Source of the DNA: Pseudomonas sp. B21-048 | Lineage (GTDB): Bacteria > Pseudomonadota > Gammaproteobacteria > Pseudomonadales > Pseudomonadaceae | Assembly (NCBI RefSeq): GCF_024748615.1 | Contig: NZ_CP087168.1 | Coordinates: forward strand, 4,030,001-4,094,000 | Direction of reading: 5' to 3' | Length of the DNA: 64,000 nt | Part shown: positions 25,487 to 35,548 of the stretch, one piece after another | How the letters are laid out: the number at the start of each line of letters is the position of its first letter | Numbering within the stretch: the stretch's first letter is position 1 | Notes under the pieces: generated by a model | What the model saw: the letters and a program-made list of their open reading frames with translations, nothing else | Database searches by the model: none | Told to the model about the DNA's origin: nothing | Position numbers and translations under genes: made by a program

Positions 25487-26491
25487 ATGACTACCCTGAC
25501 CAATCGCCAGTTTCTGCTCGCCAAACGTCCCGTGGGGGCGGCTACCCGGGAGACGTTCACCTATCAGGAAGTACCGGTCGGCGAGCCAGCGGCGGGTCAG
25601 ATTCTGGTCAAGAACGAATACCTGTCGCTGGACCCGGCCATGCGTGGCTGGATGAATGAGGGCAAGTCCTACATCCCTCCGGTTGGCATTGGCGAAGTGA
25701 TGCGTGCATTGGGCGTAGGCAAAGTCATTGCCTCGAACAATCCGGGTTTTGCCGTGGGGGATTACGTCAACGGCGCCTTGGGTGTGCAGGATTACTTCCT
25801 CGGCGAGCCGCGAGGTTTCTACAAGGTCGATCCGAAACTGGCGCCGCTGCCGCGCTATTTATCCGCGCTGGGCATGACCGGGATGACCGCCTACTTCGCC
25901 CTGCTCGATGTCGGCGCACCGAAAGCCGGCGACACCGTGGTGCTGTCGGGCGCGGCCGGTGCGGTGGGCAGCATTGCCGGGCAGATCGCCAAGATCAAAG
26001 GTTGCCGGGTGGTGGGCATTGCCGGCGGCGCGGACAAGTGCAAGTTCCTGATCGACGAGCTGGGTTTTGACGGTGCCATCGACTACAAAAACGAAGACGT
26101 ACAGGCTGGCCTGAAGCGCGAATGCCCGAAAGGTGTCGATGTGTATTTCGATAACGTCGGCGGCGATATTCTCGACGCGGTGCTGAGCCGTTTGAACATG
26201 AAAGCGCGGGTGGTGATTTGCGGTGCCATCAGCCAATACAACAACAAGGAAGCGGTCAAAGGCCCGGCCAATTACCTGTCGCTGCTGGTCAACCGCGCGC
26301 GGATGGAAGGCTTTGTGGTGATGGATTACGCCGCGCAGTTCGGCGCTGCCGGGCAGGAAATGGCCGGCTGGATGGCCAAGGGGCAGCTCAAGAGCAAGGA
26401 AGATATTGTTGAAGGATTGGAAACGTTCCCGGAGACGCTGATGAAATTGTTCAGCGGCGAGAATTTCGGCAAGTTGGTGTTGAAGGTTTAA
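25487..26491 (+). CDS. NADP-dependent oxidoreductase, CurA/YncB-like
   Basis: A 334-residue zinc-free medium-chain reductase. The N-terminal catalytic domain contains EYLSLDPAMRGWMNE, the mark of the leukotriene B4 12-hydroxydehydrogenase/curcumin reductase group. The nucleotide fold contains VLSGAAGAVGSIAGQIAKIK and FDNVGGDILDAVL. These enzymes reduce carbon-carbon double bonds of alpha,beta-unsaturated carbonyls with NADPH; the true substrate is unknown. I chose ATG 25487 over GTG 25478. It probably answers to the divergent MocR regulator. The next gene, pyrF, is convergent. Confidence 0.9.
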   Translation: MTTLTNRQFLLAKRPVGAATRETFTYQEVPVGEPAAGQILVKNEYLSLDPAMRGWMNEGKSYIPPVGIGEVMRALGVGKVIASNNPGFAVGDYVNGALGVQDYFLGEPRGFYKVDPKLAPLPRYLSALGMTGMTAYFALLDVGAPKAGDTVVLSGAAGAVGSIAGQIAKIKGCRVVGIAGGADKCKFLIDELGFDGAIDYKNEDVQAGLKRECPKGVDVYFDNVGGDILDAVLSRLNMKARVVICGAISQYNNKEAVKGPANYLSLLVNRARMEGFVVMDYAAQFGAAGQEMAGWMAKGQLKSKEDIVEGLETFPETLMKLFSGENFGKLVLKV

Positions 26492-26504
26492 AAGCTTCGC
26501 GGGC

Positions 26505-26522
26505 AAGTCGGATCGCCGACTT
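26505..26522. repeat. Short hairpin repeat between convergent genes
   Basis: AAGTCGG, four loop bases and CCGACTT, preceded by TTCGCGGGC. The unit resembles the REP-like sequence at the 3' end of the LysR gene (1549-1565). It may act as a transcript end for the reductase and pyrF. Confidence 0.6.
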
Positions 26523-26550
26523 ACCCCCGAATGGTTTTAGCAGGCGCCGC

Positions 26551-27249
26551 TTAAGCGAGCTCTGCGACCACGGCCGCCAACGCCTTCGCCGGATCCGCCG
26601 CCTGGCTGATCGGACGGCCGATCACCAGGTAATCGGAACCGGCGTCCAGCGCCTGACGCGGGGTCAGGATGCGGCGTTGATCGTCCTGGGCGCTGCCCGC
26701 CGGACGAATCCCCGGGGTCACCAGTTGCAACGACGGGTGAGCGGCTTTCAAGGCCTGGGCTTCCAGGGCCGAGCAGACCAGACCGTCCATCCCGGCTTTT
26801 TCCGCCAGCGCGGCCAGGCGCAGTACCTGCTCCTGTGGCTCGATGTCCAGACCGATACCCGCCAGATCCTCACGCTCCATGCTGGTCAGCACGGTCACGC
26901 CGATCAACAGCGGTTTCGGGCCGCTGCGCTGATCGAGCACTTCACGGCAGGCGGCCATCATGCGCAGACCGCCGGAGCAGTGCACGTTGACCATCCACAC
27001 GCCCATTTCCGCGGCGGCCTTGACGGCCATGGCGGTGGTGTTCGGAATGTCGTGGAACTTGAGGTCCAGGAACACTTCGAAGCCTTTGTCGCGCAGGGTG
27101 CCGACGATTTCCGAGGCGCAACTGGTGAACAGTTCTTTACCGACTTTGACCCGGCACAGCTTCGGGTCCAGTTGATCGGCCAGCTTCAGTGCGGCGTCAC
27201 GGGAGGGAAAATCCAGGGCGACGATGATAGGCGTCTGGCAAGCGGACAT
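26551..27249 (-). CDS. pyrF: Orotidine 5'-phosphate decarboxylase
   Basis: A 232-residue TIM-barrel enzyme converting OMP to UMP, the last step of pyrimidine synthesis. The catalytic signature [12 protein letters not shown] (Lys and Asp network) is intact, as are VTPGIRP and the phosphate-binding YLVIGRPIS near the C-terminus. The start is ATG 27249 ([15 protein letters not shown]), matching the usual length; the frame is open further upstream but without family similarity. No cytosine or other pyrimidine gene is adjacent. Confidence 0.96.
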   Translation of the reverse strand: MSACQTPIIVALDFPSRDAALKLADQLDPKLCRVKVGKELFTSCASEIVGTLRDKGFEVFLDLKFHDIPNTTAMAVKAAAEMGVWMVNVHCSGGLRMMAACREVLDQRSGPKPLLIGVTVLTSMEREDLAGIGLDIEPQEQVLRLAALAEKAGMDGLVCSALEAQALKAAHPSLQLVTPGIRPAGSAQDDQRRILTPRQALDAGSDYLVIGRPISQAADPAKALAAVVAELA

Positions 27250-27416
27250 GAGTGGGCTCTCAGGCAAGTCGAAATCGGCGCGCATTGTAGCGGAACCAGC
27301 GCCGCTGCGGGACCCGATGATCGGTAATTCGTCGTCGGGGCCAAGACAAGACTAGCTCCTGCGGCAATTGTGTCGAGTTCGGGGGGCATTCGCCTGCCTA
27401 GAATTTGGGTCGCCAC

Positions 27417-27449
27417 AAAAAAGATCACAGCCTTCGGCAGCTCCTGCAA
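27417..27449. repeat. Solitary arm of the AAAAGATC...TCCTGCA repeat family
   Basis: AAAAAAGATCACAGCCTTCG followed by GCAGCTCCTGCA closely matches one arm of the palindromes at 8334-8642. No second arm is evident nearby. It lies in the 281-base gap (27250-27530) upstream of pyrF; I see no gene in that gap. Confidence 0.55.
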
Positions 27450-27530
27450 GCCGTATTCGCTCGATAACGTCGCGACCGCAGGCAAATAACTGAACGAGGC
27501 GACATGAGGCAAAAGCCGCAACCAAAAACC

Positions 27531-28586
27531 TCAGGGCCGGCGATCTTCAACGCGAGCCTGGCTTTTGCTCCAGTCAGTCAACAGGCTGTACGCAACCGCC
27601 AACAACGTCGGACCAATAAACAACCCGATAAACCCAAACGCAATCAACCCGCCAAACACCCCGAGCAGCACAATCACCAACGGCAAATTCCCGCCACGAC
27701 TGATCAGGTACGGCTTAAGCACGTTGTCGACCCCGCTGATGATGAACGTCCCCCAAATCCCGAGAAACACCGCCATTCCGTACTCGCCCTTCCAGGCCAG
27801 CCACGCCGTGGCCGGAATCCACACCAAGGGCGGGCCCATTGGAATCAGGCTCAGCAAAAACGTCACAATCCCCAACACCAGCGCCCCAGGCACGCCGGCA
27901 ATCAGGAAGCCGATCAACGCCAGCACGGCCTGAGCCGCCGCCGTACCGATCACACCATTGACCACACGCTGTACGGTACCTGCCACCAGTTCGATGTAAT
28001 ACCCGGCGCGATCGCCAATCAGCCGTTCCAGCAACCCATGGACAAACACCGCCAATCGCGGCCCGTCCCGGTAGAAAAAGAAAACAAAGACAATACTCAG
28101 CGTCAACTCAAGGATGCCACCGCCGATCTGTGCGCTGCGGGCCAGCAACCAGTTACCGACCTGCCCCAAATAGGGCTTGATCGCCAGCATCATCGCCGCG
28201 CCTTGCTGATCGATGCTGTTCCAGAGAGCCACCAGACGCTCGCCGATCAAGGGAATACTGCCCAGCCAGGTCGGTGCTTCAGGCAGACCATCGACTTGCA
28301 CATCCTTGATGAACGCCGTGGCATCGCGTACATGATCGGCCAGGTTGAAGCCCAGCCACACCAGCGGTGCTGCCACCAGTAACATCCAGCCTAGCGTCAA
28401 TAAAAGCGCCGCCAGGGATTCACGGCCATTGAGCCAACGGGTCAGCAAACGCATCAGTGGCCAACTGGCAAACGCCAGCACGGCCCCCCAGAACAATGCC
28501 GACCAGAACGGCGCCATTACCCAGAAGCTCGCGCCAAACAGCACCAGGAGCAGAATCTGCACCAACAGCCGATCGTTATTGAGCAT
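27531..28586 (-). CDS. AI-2E family transporter (PerM/YdiK-like membrane protein)
   Basis: A 351-residue integral membrane protein with about eight hydrophobic helices, beginning LLVQILLLVLFGASFWVMAP and including AQAVLALIGFLIAGVPGALV and the C-terminal LPLVIVLLGVFGGLIAFGFI. The family signature segment SLIPMGPPLVWIPATAWL is present. AI-2E family members have been linked to autoinducer-2 export or to ion exchange, so a specific substrate should not be assumed. It starts 78 bases after the DUF4892 gene and precedes pyrF by 282 bases. Confidence 0.87.
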   Translation of the reverse strand: MLNNDRLLVQILLLVLFGASFWVMAPFWSALFWGAVLAFASWPLMRLLTRWLNGRESLAALLLTLGWMLLVAAPLVWLGFNLADHVRDATAFIKDVQVDGLPEAPTWLGSIPLIGERLVALWNSIDQQGAAMMLAIKPYLGQVGNWLLARSAQIGGGILELTLSIVFVFFFYRDGPRLAVFVHGLLERLIGDRAGYYIELVAGTVQRVVNGVIGTAAAQAVLALIGFLIAGVPGALVLGIVTFLLSLIPMGPPLVWIPATAWLAWKGEYGMAVFLGIWGTFIISGVDNVLKPYLISRGGNLPLVIVLLGVFGGLIAFGFIGLFIGPTLLAVAYSLLTDWSKSQARVEDRRP

Positions 28587-28663
28587 GTGCGACCCCGAAA
28601 AAAGTCCGTCTAAAAATCAGCCAAGAGTAGGCGAACACGCAGAACGCGTTCGCCGAATGAAGC

Positions 28664-29482
28664 TTATCGCAACAGCTCGAAGTGCAGGCCAGAGCCTTCG
28701 ACGCTGCCGGTTTCCATCCGCGCCGCCCGTACGCCCTGGCCGATCAGCGCCTGGCGCCAGACTTCGGCCTTGGATCCCGCAACACTGACGCGCAATGTGG
28801 TGTCCAGGTTCAGTCCCCGGGAAATCAAACGCAACCAGGTGTCGTCAAGGTCACCCCCAAGCTTGGGGAAATCGAGTTTTCCGGTGCTTTTGAGTTGCCG
28901 CAGCAAGGTCGCGGACGTTGGCAGCAAATCACCCAAGGGTGCAGCAGCGTCGAACTGCTCGACGTGCAGATAGGCTTTGCGATTGCCGCGAGTGATGCTG
29001 TAAAGCGCCACCAGGGTGTTGTCTTGAGGGGCCGCCAAACGCAGCAACAAATAAGCCTGCTGATTATCGGCGCCATACAGTTTGGCGTTGCCGAAGACTT
29101 CATTGGCCCACAGGCTGCTTTCGCCACAATCACGGGCCTGACACCAGAACAGCAACTCGGCGCCCTGTTTTTGCAACGCTTCGCGGGCGGCGGTGAAGGC
29201 ATCGGTGGAGGAATGCTCCGGTGGCAGCTCATAGGTTACCGAGGTGGCCTGCCCACGGGCGCTGACTTGACCGTCAAAGCGCAACTGACCACTGATCTTG
29301 CGGATAGATCCCAGCGGGTAGATCCGCTCAAGCTCGACAGCCGGGCGATAGTCGACGATCTGCGCATCGGCCATACGCGGCACGATCGGCAGGTCCTGAC
29401 TGCCAGGGACATCAGCGGCAAATAAAAGAGGACTGAAACAACACAGCGCCAGCACAGTGAGTGAACGCATGGATAGATTCAT
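28664..29482 (-). CDS. DUF4892 exported protein
   Basis: A 272-residue protein with a signal peptide ([20 protein letters not shown]) and a predicted periplasmic domain. It matches the DUF4892 family from Pseudomonas as I remember it. Two Cys in [10 protein letters not shown] may form a disulfide. The ATGA start overlaps the GST stop; an ATG at 29470 would give a more standard signal peptide. Function unknown. It is in a row with the two hydrolases and GST on the minus strand. Confidence 0.78.
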   Translation of the reverse strand: MNLSMRSLTVLALCCFSPLLFAADVPGSQDLPIVPRMADAQIVDYRPAVELERIYPLGSIRKISGQLRFDGQVSARGQATSVTYELPPEHSSTDAFTAAREALQKQGAELLFWCQARDCGESSLWANEVFGNAKLYGADNQQAYLLLRLAAPQDNTLVALYSITRGNRKAYLHVEQFDAAAPLGDLLPTSATLLRQLKSTGKLDFPKLGGDLDDTWLRLISRGLNLDTTLRVSVAGSKAEVWRQALIGQGVRAARMETGSVEGSGLHFELLR

Positions 29483-30138
29483 CGGATCAGCATGGCCTGG
29501 GCACCCTTGACGACACTCGCGTCATCGATGCGCTCGGGCACCAGCAAACCACGCTGCACCGCAGGGCGCGCCTCCATGGTCGCCATCCAGCGCTGCAGGG
29601 CTGACAAGCCCTCCACCGCGACACCGGACCATTCATGCCCACGGACCCACGGATAAGTGGCAATGTCGGCAATACTGTATTCGCCCGCCAGAAATTCCAC
29701 GGCTTGCAGACGCGTGTCGAGCACTTCATACAAGCGCCGGGTTTCATGTTGATAACGGTCGATAGCGCCTTGGAGTTTTTCCGGGAAATAACGGAAAAAC
29801 ACGTTGGCCTGGCCCTGCATCGGTCCGATTCCGCCCATCTGGAACATCAGCCACTGCAACACCACCGAGCGCCCCTTGGGGTCCTGGGGCAGCAGTTTGC
29901 CGGTCATCTCGGCGAGGTAAATCAGGATCGCGCCGGACTCGAACACGGCGAAATCGCCATTGGCACGGTCGACAATCGCCGGAATCCGCCCATTGGGATT
30001 GATCTTGAGGAAGTCCTTGGACTTCTGTTCCTTTTTGTCGAAACTCAAGGCATGCACCGTATAGGGCAGGCCGAGTTCCTCGAGCACGATAGAGACCTTG
30101 TGGCCATTCGGAGTCGCTGCGGTGTACAGATCTATCAT
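29479..30138 (-). CDS. Glutathione S-transferase family protein (YfcG/YghU-like)
   Basis: A 219-residue GST. The thioredoxin-like N-terminal half begins [20 protein letters not shown], with the Thr-Pro-Asn active-site loop of the Nu class, and contains [15 protein letters not shown] and [20 protein letters not shown] (Glu-Ser for glutathione binding). The helical C-terminal half contains [18 protein letters not shown]. Nu-class enzymes often act as disulfide-bond reductases. I chose ATG 30138 with GGGAGA upstream; the frame starts 54 bases earlier but with unrelated residues. It follows the hydrolase gene by 50 bases. Confidence 0.9.
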   Translation of the reverse strand: MIDLYTAATPNGHKVSIVLEELGLPYTVHALSFDKKEQKSKDFLKINPNGRIPAIVDRANGDFAVFESGAILIYLAEMTGKLLPQDPKGRSVVLQWLMFQMGGIGPMQGQANVFFRYFPEKLQGAIDRYQHETRRLYEVLDTRLQAVEFLAGEYSIADIATYPWVRGHEWSGVAVEGLSALQRWMATMEARPAVQRGLLVPERIDDASVVKGAQAMLIR

Positions 30139-30188
30139 GGTTGTCTCCCATTTCAACCCGCCCAGCCTCGACAGTTGCCCGGCGCAAG

Positions 30189-31043
30189 TCAAGGAACGGC
30201 GAAGAACCGATTGAAACAGTCTGCGACAAGGTCGGCGCCGGGTTCGTCATTCAGGTGCAAATGATGGCCGCCAGGCAACTGTTCACGGTTAAAGGGTAGA
30301 CGTTCCAACAGCTCTGAATGTTTGGCGAGCATGCCGTCCGCCGCGACCACCAAGAGGGCAGGACAACTGATGCGCTGGACGAAGGCCATTGCCTGTTCAG
30401 TGGTCAGGCGTAGCGGCGAAGGAAGCGTCAGGCGGTTGTCGGTGCGCCAGGTATAACCGCCCGGCACCGGCATCAAGCCGCGCTGGGCCAGCAGTTCGGC
30501 GGCTTCGCGGCTGACCGCCACCAAGCCTTTCATGCGTGCTTCGATGGCGCGATCGAGGAGGTTGTAGACCGGTTTGCGTTTTTCTCGCAGATCCAGTTGC
30601 GCTTGCAGGGCCATGCCCATGCGCTCGGCGGCATTTTCGCCTTTGTCTGTAGGAGGAATGATGCCGTCGATCAAGGCCAGATGAGTGACCCGTTCCGGCA
30701 ACGATCCGGCCAGCACCAGCGAGACGATCGCCCCCAGGGAATGCCCCAACAGCGCAAAACGTTTCCACCCCAACTGCTCGGCCACTTGCAGCACGTCGTG
30801 CGCGTAGTCCCACAGCGCGTAACCGGCGCCATTCGGTCGATGCCCCGAGTGACCGTGCCCGGCCATGTCCAGCGCGATGATACGCAAGCCTTTGAGCTTG
30901 GGAGCCAGCCGGGCAAAGCTGTTGGCGTTGTCCAGCCAGCCGTGCAAGGCGATCACCGGCAAGCCGTCCTCGGGACCGAACAAGTGCGCCGCCAACTCGA
31001 TATGCGGCAGGCTCAGACGAACTTCTTCGACGACATTGCTCAT
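30189..31043 (-). CDS. Alpha/beta hydrolase
   Basis: A 284-residue alpha/beta-hydrolase. The oxyanion region [24 protein letters not shown], the nucleophile elbow GHSLGA and a C-terminal [11 protein letters not shown] (His) give a complete triad. The substrate is unknown. I chose ATG 31043, overlapping the previous stop by ATGA; a much longer open frame upstream is read through the preceding hydrolase gene on the same strand and is not real. It forms a translationally coupled pair with that hydrolase. Confidence 0.9.
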   Translation of the reverse strand: MSNVVEEVRLSLPHIELAAHLFGPEDGLPVIALHGWLDNANSFARLAPKLKGLRIIALDMAGHGHSGHRPNGAGYALWDYAHDVLQVAEQLGWKRFALLGHSLGAIVSLVLAGSLPERVTHLALIDGIIPPTDKGENAAERMGMALQAQLDLREKRKPVYNLLDRAIEARMKGLVAVSREAAELLAQRGLMPVPGGYTWRTDNRLTLPSPLRLTTEQAMAFVQRISCPALLVVAADGMLAKHSELLERLPFNREQLPGGHHLHLNDEPGADLVADCFNRFFAVP

Positions 31044-31846
31044 GCGCACTCCTGTTGACTGCGAGCTTCCCAGCGACTGAACAGATTCTTCAGCAGCGTA
31101 GCCGTGTCTTGTGGACGTTCGAGGGGAAACATATGGCCGCCAGGCAGGGTCAAGGACTCGCCCAATGGCATGCGCCCGACGGAACGGGCGTGATGGCGCA
31201 TCACCACGAGGCTCTTGTGCCCGCGAACCACCGCCAGCGGCACTTTCAACTGCCGTGCCCGACCAGGGCTGGTGTGGGGCACACCACGATAGATGCTGAT
31301 TTCCGTGGCCGGGTCGAAACGCAGGCGCAGTTTGTCGCCGACCTTTTGCAAACCATGTTGAAGATAGGCCTCGAAGCATTCCGGATCGAAGCCACGAAAC
31401 AGGGTTTTGCCAGCGAAATACAGGCGAGCCGCGTTCAGATCGGCAAACTCTTCCCGTCGGCCCAACGTACGACCGGCCGGGGTCAAGCGATCGATGAAAC
31501 CAAAGCGCTTGGCGGCACGGATCACCCATTGATCGGCGCGGGTCAGCACCGGCGAATCGAGCATCACCACGCCACGATACAGCTCAGGGCAACGTAGAGC
31601 AGCATGCAGGTGCAGCACGCCACCGAAGGAGTGGCCAACGCCCCACACCGGCTCCGGCTGCTGCTTGAGGTGATAAATCAGCTCATCCACCAGATTGTTC
31701 CAGTTGTCGTCCGCCGGAAAACGCGGGTCATGGGCGTGCTGCTCCAGATGCGTCACCTGATACTCGGGCGCTAGCGCCGCGAACAACTTGCCATAGGTCC
31801 CCGATGGAAAACCATTGGCGTGGGCAAAAAATATCTGTTGCGACAT
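31040..31846 (-). CDS. Alpha/beta hydrolase
   Basis: A 268-residue alpha/beta-hydrolase different from its neighbour. It starts MSQQIFFAHANGFPSGTYGK (oxyanion loop HANGFP), has the nucleophile motif GVGHSFGG, and ends with LPGGHMFPLERP carrying the catalytic His. Substrate unknown. It is the first gene of a minus-strand run: hydrolase, hydrolase, GST, DUF4892. The promoter should lie in the 223 bases up to the Rhs gene, which is divergent. Confidence 0.9.
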   Translation of the reverse strand: MSQQIFFAHANGFPSGTYGKLFAALAPEYQVTHLEQHAHDPRFPADDNWNNLVDELIYHLKQQPEPVWGVGHSFGGVLHLHAALRCPELYRGVVMLDSPVLTRADQWVIRAAKRFGFIDRLTPAGRTLGRREEFADLNAARLYFAGKTLFRGFDPECFEAYLQHGLQKVGDKLRLRFDPATEISIYRGVPHTSPGRARQLKVPLAVVRGHKSLVVMRHHARSVGRMPLGESLTLPGGHMFPLERPQDTATLLKNLFSRWEARSQQECA

Positions 31847-32069
31847 ACCTGCAAGTCCATGAGCGAAACGAGGCTTGATTGTCCGTAAGACCGTGCGCTA
31901 CAGCAATGACCGTAACTGACAGGAATGATGACAGCGTCGCTTCATCGATGGAAAACAATCCGGGCATTCTTCGAACGCCTCACTTACCTGTTATTTCTGA
32001 CAGTTGACACGTCGGGAGCAACCGAGAATAACTGTGCCCGACACGAAGCTGTTTCAGGAGGCTGCTTCC

Positions 32070-34871
32070 ATGCACAGAAAAACCCCGACAGTCTCCGTGA
32101 AGGATCCGCGAGGGCTCAATGTCGCCACTGTGTCCTACTACCGCGACACACTCGGCAAGCCAGCAGAGCCTCGAATTTACCGTCAATCCTATAATGCCGC
32201 AGGTCGCCCGACGATCAGCCGCGACCCTCGTCTGTACAAGCTGCTTGAGACCGAGCCAGACGCCCGGCCAAACCTGCTGACAGTTTTCAGCCTCACGGGT
32301 GCGCCCCTCTACATTGGTAGTGTGGACGCGGGCAGTCGGCTGGTCTTGCTCGGCATGGCTGGTCAAAATCTCATGAGTTGGGACAGTTTGCTCACTCAAG
32401 TCAGGACCGACTATGACCTATTGCTGCGCCCCGTCAAAACTGTCGAGCAAGCTCCAGACAAACCAGCCAGAACCCGTGCCTTTTACACCTATGGTGACGC
32501 GACCCAGGAAACTGCCTCACGCAATCAATGCGGTCGGCTGATCCGTCATGATGACAGTGCCGGCACCGTGCATTTCACAGCCTACGCACTGACCGGTGGA
32601 ATCAACTCGCAGGTCCGACATTTTCTCAAAAAATTAGACGAACCAGACTGGCCGATTGACGAAGCCGAAAGAAACCTGTTGAACGAAGCAGGTACCGGCG
32701 CAACCACCCACAATCACTACAATGCCGCAGGGTTCGCAATCAGCCAGGAAGATGCCCGAGGCAACGTCCGGTTCTCACACTTAAATATCGCCGGCCAACT
32801 CAGAGAGACGGGCCTGAAACTCGCCGCACAAACACAAGAGAAATCACTGCTGAGCTTCATCGACTACAACGCTTTTGGCAGCATCGAGCGGCAGATCGCC
32901 GGCAATGGCTTGATCAGCGAAGCCTGTTACTCCCCACTCGACGGCCGTTTGCTTGAGCTCAAGACCCGACTGCCCGGCAAATCATTGCTGCAACATTTCA
33001 GTTACAGGTACGACCGGGTCGGCAATATTCTCAGCATCAATGATGCGGCACTGCGCACCTATTTCTTTCGCAACCAGAAGGTCGAACCAATCCGTACCTT
33101 TGCCTACGACTCGTTATATCAACTGATAGAGGCAAAGGGCTGGCAGCGGGCCAACAGCCAGATGGGTCCACAACTGCCAGACTTCGAGTCACCACCTGAC
33201 CCCGGGCAATTGGAAAACTACTGCCAGACCTACACGTACGATGCAGGTAGCAATCTGACCAAGCTGATTCACAGCGCTGCCAGCCGCAGCCAGACGCAGC
33301 GCATAGGCATCTCCAAATACAGCAATCGGGGCCTGCCGCAAAAGGACAATGGCGAATTACCCACCGAGAACGAAATAGCCGCAGGATTCGATGCCAACGG
33401 CAATAAGAAACTACTGCAGCCAGGTCAGAATCTGATCTGGAGCTTGAATAGCCGTCTGCAGCAAGTCGATCAGGTGGTGCGCGAGAACGCTCCAAATGAC
33501 ACCGAAATCTACATTTATGACGAAGCCGGTCAGCGTCAACGGAAAATCCGCATCGCTTCCGCCGGCACTTTAACGCGTACTCACGAGACGCGATTTTTAC
33601 CGGGACTGGAAATCCGCACGTCGGCTGATGAAGTTCTGCACGTTATCTCTGTGCAGGCCGGATGCTGCACAGTGCAAGTTTTGCATTGGGAAAAAGGCGG
33701 GCCATCAGCCGCTGCGCAGAATCAATATCACTACAGCCTGAATGATCACTTGGGTTCCAGCACTCTGGTATTGAACGATCAGGCAAAGCTGATCAGCCTG
33801 GAAAGTTACTATCCGTACGGAGGGACTGCATGGTGGGCCGGAAATGACAAAATTGAAGCCAGTTACAGAACCATTCGCTACAGCGGTAAGGAGCGCGATG
33901 CTACCGGCTTGTATTACTACGGTGCCAGGTACTACTCGCCTTGGTGGCAACGCTGGCTCAATCCGGATCCTGCCGGAACCGTTGATGGTCTGAATCTTTA
34001 TCTTTTTGTCCGAAGTAATCCTGTGACCTTTGTCGACTCTGATGGTCAGGCGCTCACAGAGGCTATAGAGGCTTTCGATCACATGTTGCGCAATGGGTCA
34101 GCATGGAAGCAGATTGATAACGGGCAAGACGGCCTGACTACCTTCCAGCAACAGTCCAGGAAAAATATAAGGCAACTTGAAGAGCGCCTTGGCGAATCAA
34201 TCGAACTGGACTCTGCCGAGACTCTTTTTCTCCAGGAATTCAGCGACAGCTCATTCCATATCGTCCACTTTTCCGACCAGGATCTTCGCACCAACGATGT
34301 GGTTGAACTCTTCTCCAGAAAACAACTGATCGAACGGCAGTTGGTATTCAATGAAAACAACACAGCGGAGGGCGACTTGACCTCATTGGGAACTGACGAT
34401 TTTGTTTTCTTTTCATTGGAAGCACAAAACGAGCCCGCCAAACCCAGCAGCCGGTTCGGTGACAAGCGCTACAGAGCAGCTTTTTCAATACTGCAGGAAA
34501 GCGGTCAGGCCGAGCATTCCATGCTCCAGAGCCTTGATATCATATTGCCCACAAGCAGACCAAGGGCAGCCCCTGCCTGGGTAAAAGATGCCCACGCGTA
34601 CGGAAGAGACTTCGCTTTGAGGGACAACGAGAATGAAGATACCCAACGTCACGGGGCGATGTTCGTGGGACAGCAAGACATGATTCGCGGAATGGGACTC
34701 AACGTCATGATTGATGTTTTAACCTACGCAGAAGAGCCGGGAGACACACTCTATGACGTGTCTGCCGACACCTTGATGAATTCACTTTATCGCCCTCAGG
34801 TGTTGGTTCCAAACAAAGTCCGATTGAAACCGTCTCAATACAGCTATCAACAAACACGCAAGCCGTATTGA
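32070..34871 (+). CDS. RHS-repeat protein, TccC-like, with a C-terminal toxin candidate
   Basis: A 933-residue RHS protein of the size and layout of TccC toxin components. YD-type repeats run from about residue 120 to 600. The core closes with the RHS-associated signature: YYGARYYSPWWQRWLNPDPA, Asp 633 in DPAG, then NLYLFVRSNPVTFVDSDG (Asp 656 and 658), the self-cleavage region in related proteins. The remaining ~270 residues (661-933) form a variable C-terminal domain with HFSDQD and DDFVFFSLEAQ motifs, ending QQTRKPY. No known domain is certain. ATG 32070 is chosen for CAGGAGG at 32055-32061. No PAAR, VgrG, TcA, TcB or immunity gene is adjacent. Confidence 0.88.
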   Translation: MHRKTPTVSVKDPRGLNVATVSYYRDTLGKPAEPRIYRQSYNAAGRPTISRDPRLYKLLETEPDARPNLLTVFSLTGAPLYIGSVDAGSRLVLLGMAGQNLMSWDSLLTQVRTDYDLLLRPVKTVEQAPDKPARTRAFYTYGDATQETASRNQCGRLIRHDDSAGTVHFTAYALTGGINSQVRHFLKKLDEPDWPIDEAERNLLNEAGTGATTHNHYNAAGFAISQEDARGNVRFSHLNIAGQLRETGLKLAAQTQEKSLLSFIDYNAFGSIERQIAGNGLISEACYSPLDGRLLELKTRLPGKSLLQHFSYRYDRVGNILSINDAALRTYFFRNQKVEPIRTFAYDSLYQLIEAKGWQRANSQMGPQLPDFESPPDPGQLENYCQTYTYDAGSNLTKLIHSAASRSQTQRIGISKYSNRGLPQKDNGELPTENEIAAGFDANGNKKLLQPGQNLIWSLNSRLQQVDQVVRENAPNDTEIYIYDEAGQRQRKIRIASAGTLTRTHETRFLPGLEIRTSADEVLHVISVQAGCCTVQVLHWEKGGPSAAAQNQYHYSLNDHLGSSTLVLNDQAKLISLESYYPYGGTAWWAGNDKIEASYRTIRYSGKERDATGLYYYGARYYSPWWQRWLNPDPAGTVDGLNLYLFVRSNPVTFVDSDGQALTEAIEAFDHMLRNGSAWKQIDNGQDGLTTFQQQSRKNIRQLEERLGESIELDSAETLFLQEFSDSSFHIVHFSDQDLRTNDVVELFSRKQLIERQLVFNENNTAEGDLTSLGTDDFVFFSLEAQNEPAKPSSRFGDKRYRAAFSILQESGQAEHSMLQSLDIILPTSRPRAAPAWVKDAHAYGRDFALRDNENEDTQRHGAMFVGQQDMIRGMGLNVMIDVLTYAEEPGDTLYDVSADTLMNSLYRPQVLVPNKVRLKPSQYSYQQTRKPY

Positions 34872-34917
34872 GTCTCTACACCCGAGCCCGAGGTCTCTTT
34901 CGCTGATGCAATGATTC

Positions 34918-35361
34918 TCACCGTGCTGGCGGTTGTTCCCCCAATGGAACAACCGCCATGGTCAGCCGCGACACGCAACTGGCCTTGCCCTCATCGCTGG
35001 TGAGGCGGATATCCCAGACGTGGGTAGTGCGACCAATGTGAATCGCCTTGGCCACCGCCGTCACTCGCCCACTGCGCAGGCCGCGCAAATGGTTGGCGTT
35101 GATTTCCAGGCCCACGCAATAAAACTTGCTGGTGTCGATGCACAGGAAACTGGCCATCGAACCGACGGTTTCGGCCAGCACCACGGAGGCGCCGCCGTGC
35201 AACAAACCATAGGGCTGGTGCGTACGATGGTCGATGACCATGCTTGCGGTCAGGGACTCGTCATCGAAGGCTTCGAAGCGAATATCCAGCACTTCGCCGA
35301 TGGTGTTTTTCTGGATTGCGTTCAACTGCTCGACGTTGGGAGTGGTGCGCCACAGACTCAT
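34918..35361 (-). CDS. Hotdog-fold thioesterase (YdiI/PaaI type)
   Basis: A 147-residue 4HBT-family acyl-CoA thioesterase. The catalytic HGGASVVLAETVGS segment (with active-site Glu) and the CoA-contacting LEINANHLRGLRSGRVTAVA are present. Such enzymes hydrolyse acyl- or aryl-CoA esters; the substrate is not evident. It lies 46 bases from the convergent Rhs gene. Its promoter is probably in the 187-base gap before sixA. Confidence 0.9.
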   Translation of the reverse strand: MSLWRTTPNVEQLNAIQKNTIGEVLDIRFEAFDDESLTASMVIDHRTHQPYGLLHGGASVVLAETVGSMASFLCIDTSKFYCVGLEINANHLRGLRSGRVTAVAKAIHIGRTTHVWDIRLTSDEGKASCVSRLTMAVVPLGEQPPAR

Positions 35362-35548
35362 CGTTGAGTTCCTTTATTGGTGTTGTTAGCGGCTCAATCC
35401 TGCCACAGCACCGCCAGGCGATTTTTATTTTTTGTCTGGAGCAAGCGTAGCCAACCAAGCAAGCAAGTGCTCGGTTGACTATTTCACACAAAAACCAAGA
35501 ACACCGCCCACCTACAAAAGCGCAAGCACAAGCCACAGCTGAAGCAGA

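Noticed and set aside
31044..31529. N-terminal extension of the hydrolase at 30189-31043
   Set aside because: The extension overlaps the upstream hydrolase in another frame and has no similarity to the fold; the ATGA overlap gives a natural start.
34872..34917. Immunity gene for the Rhs protein
   Set aside because: Only 46 bases separate it from a convergent thioesterase gene, so there is no room for one.
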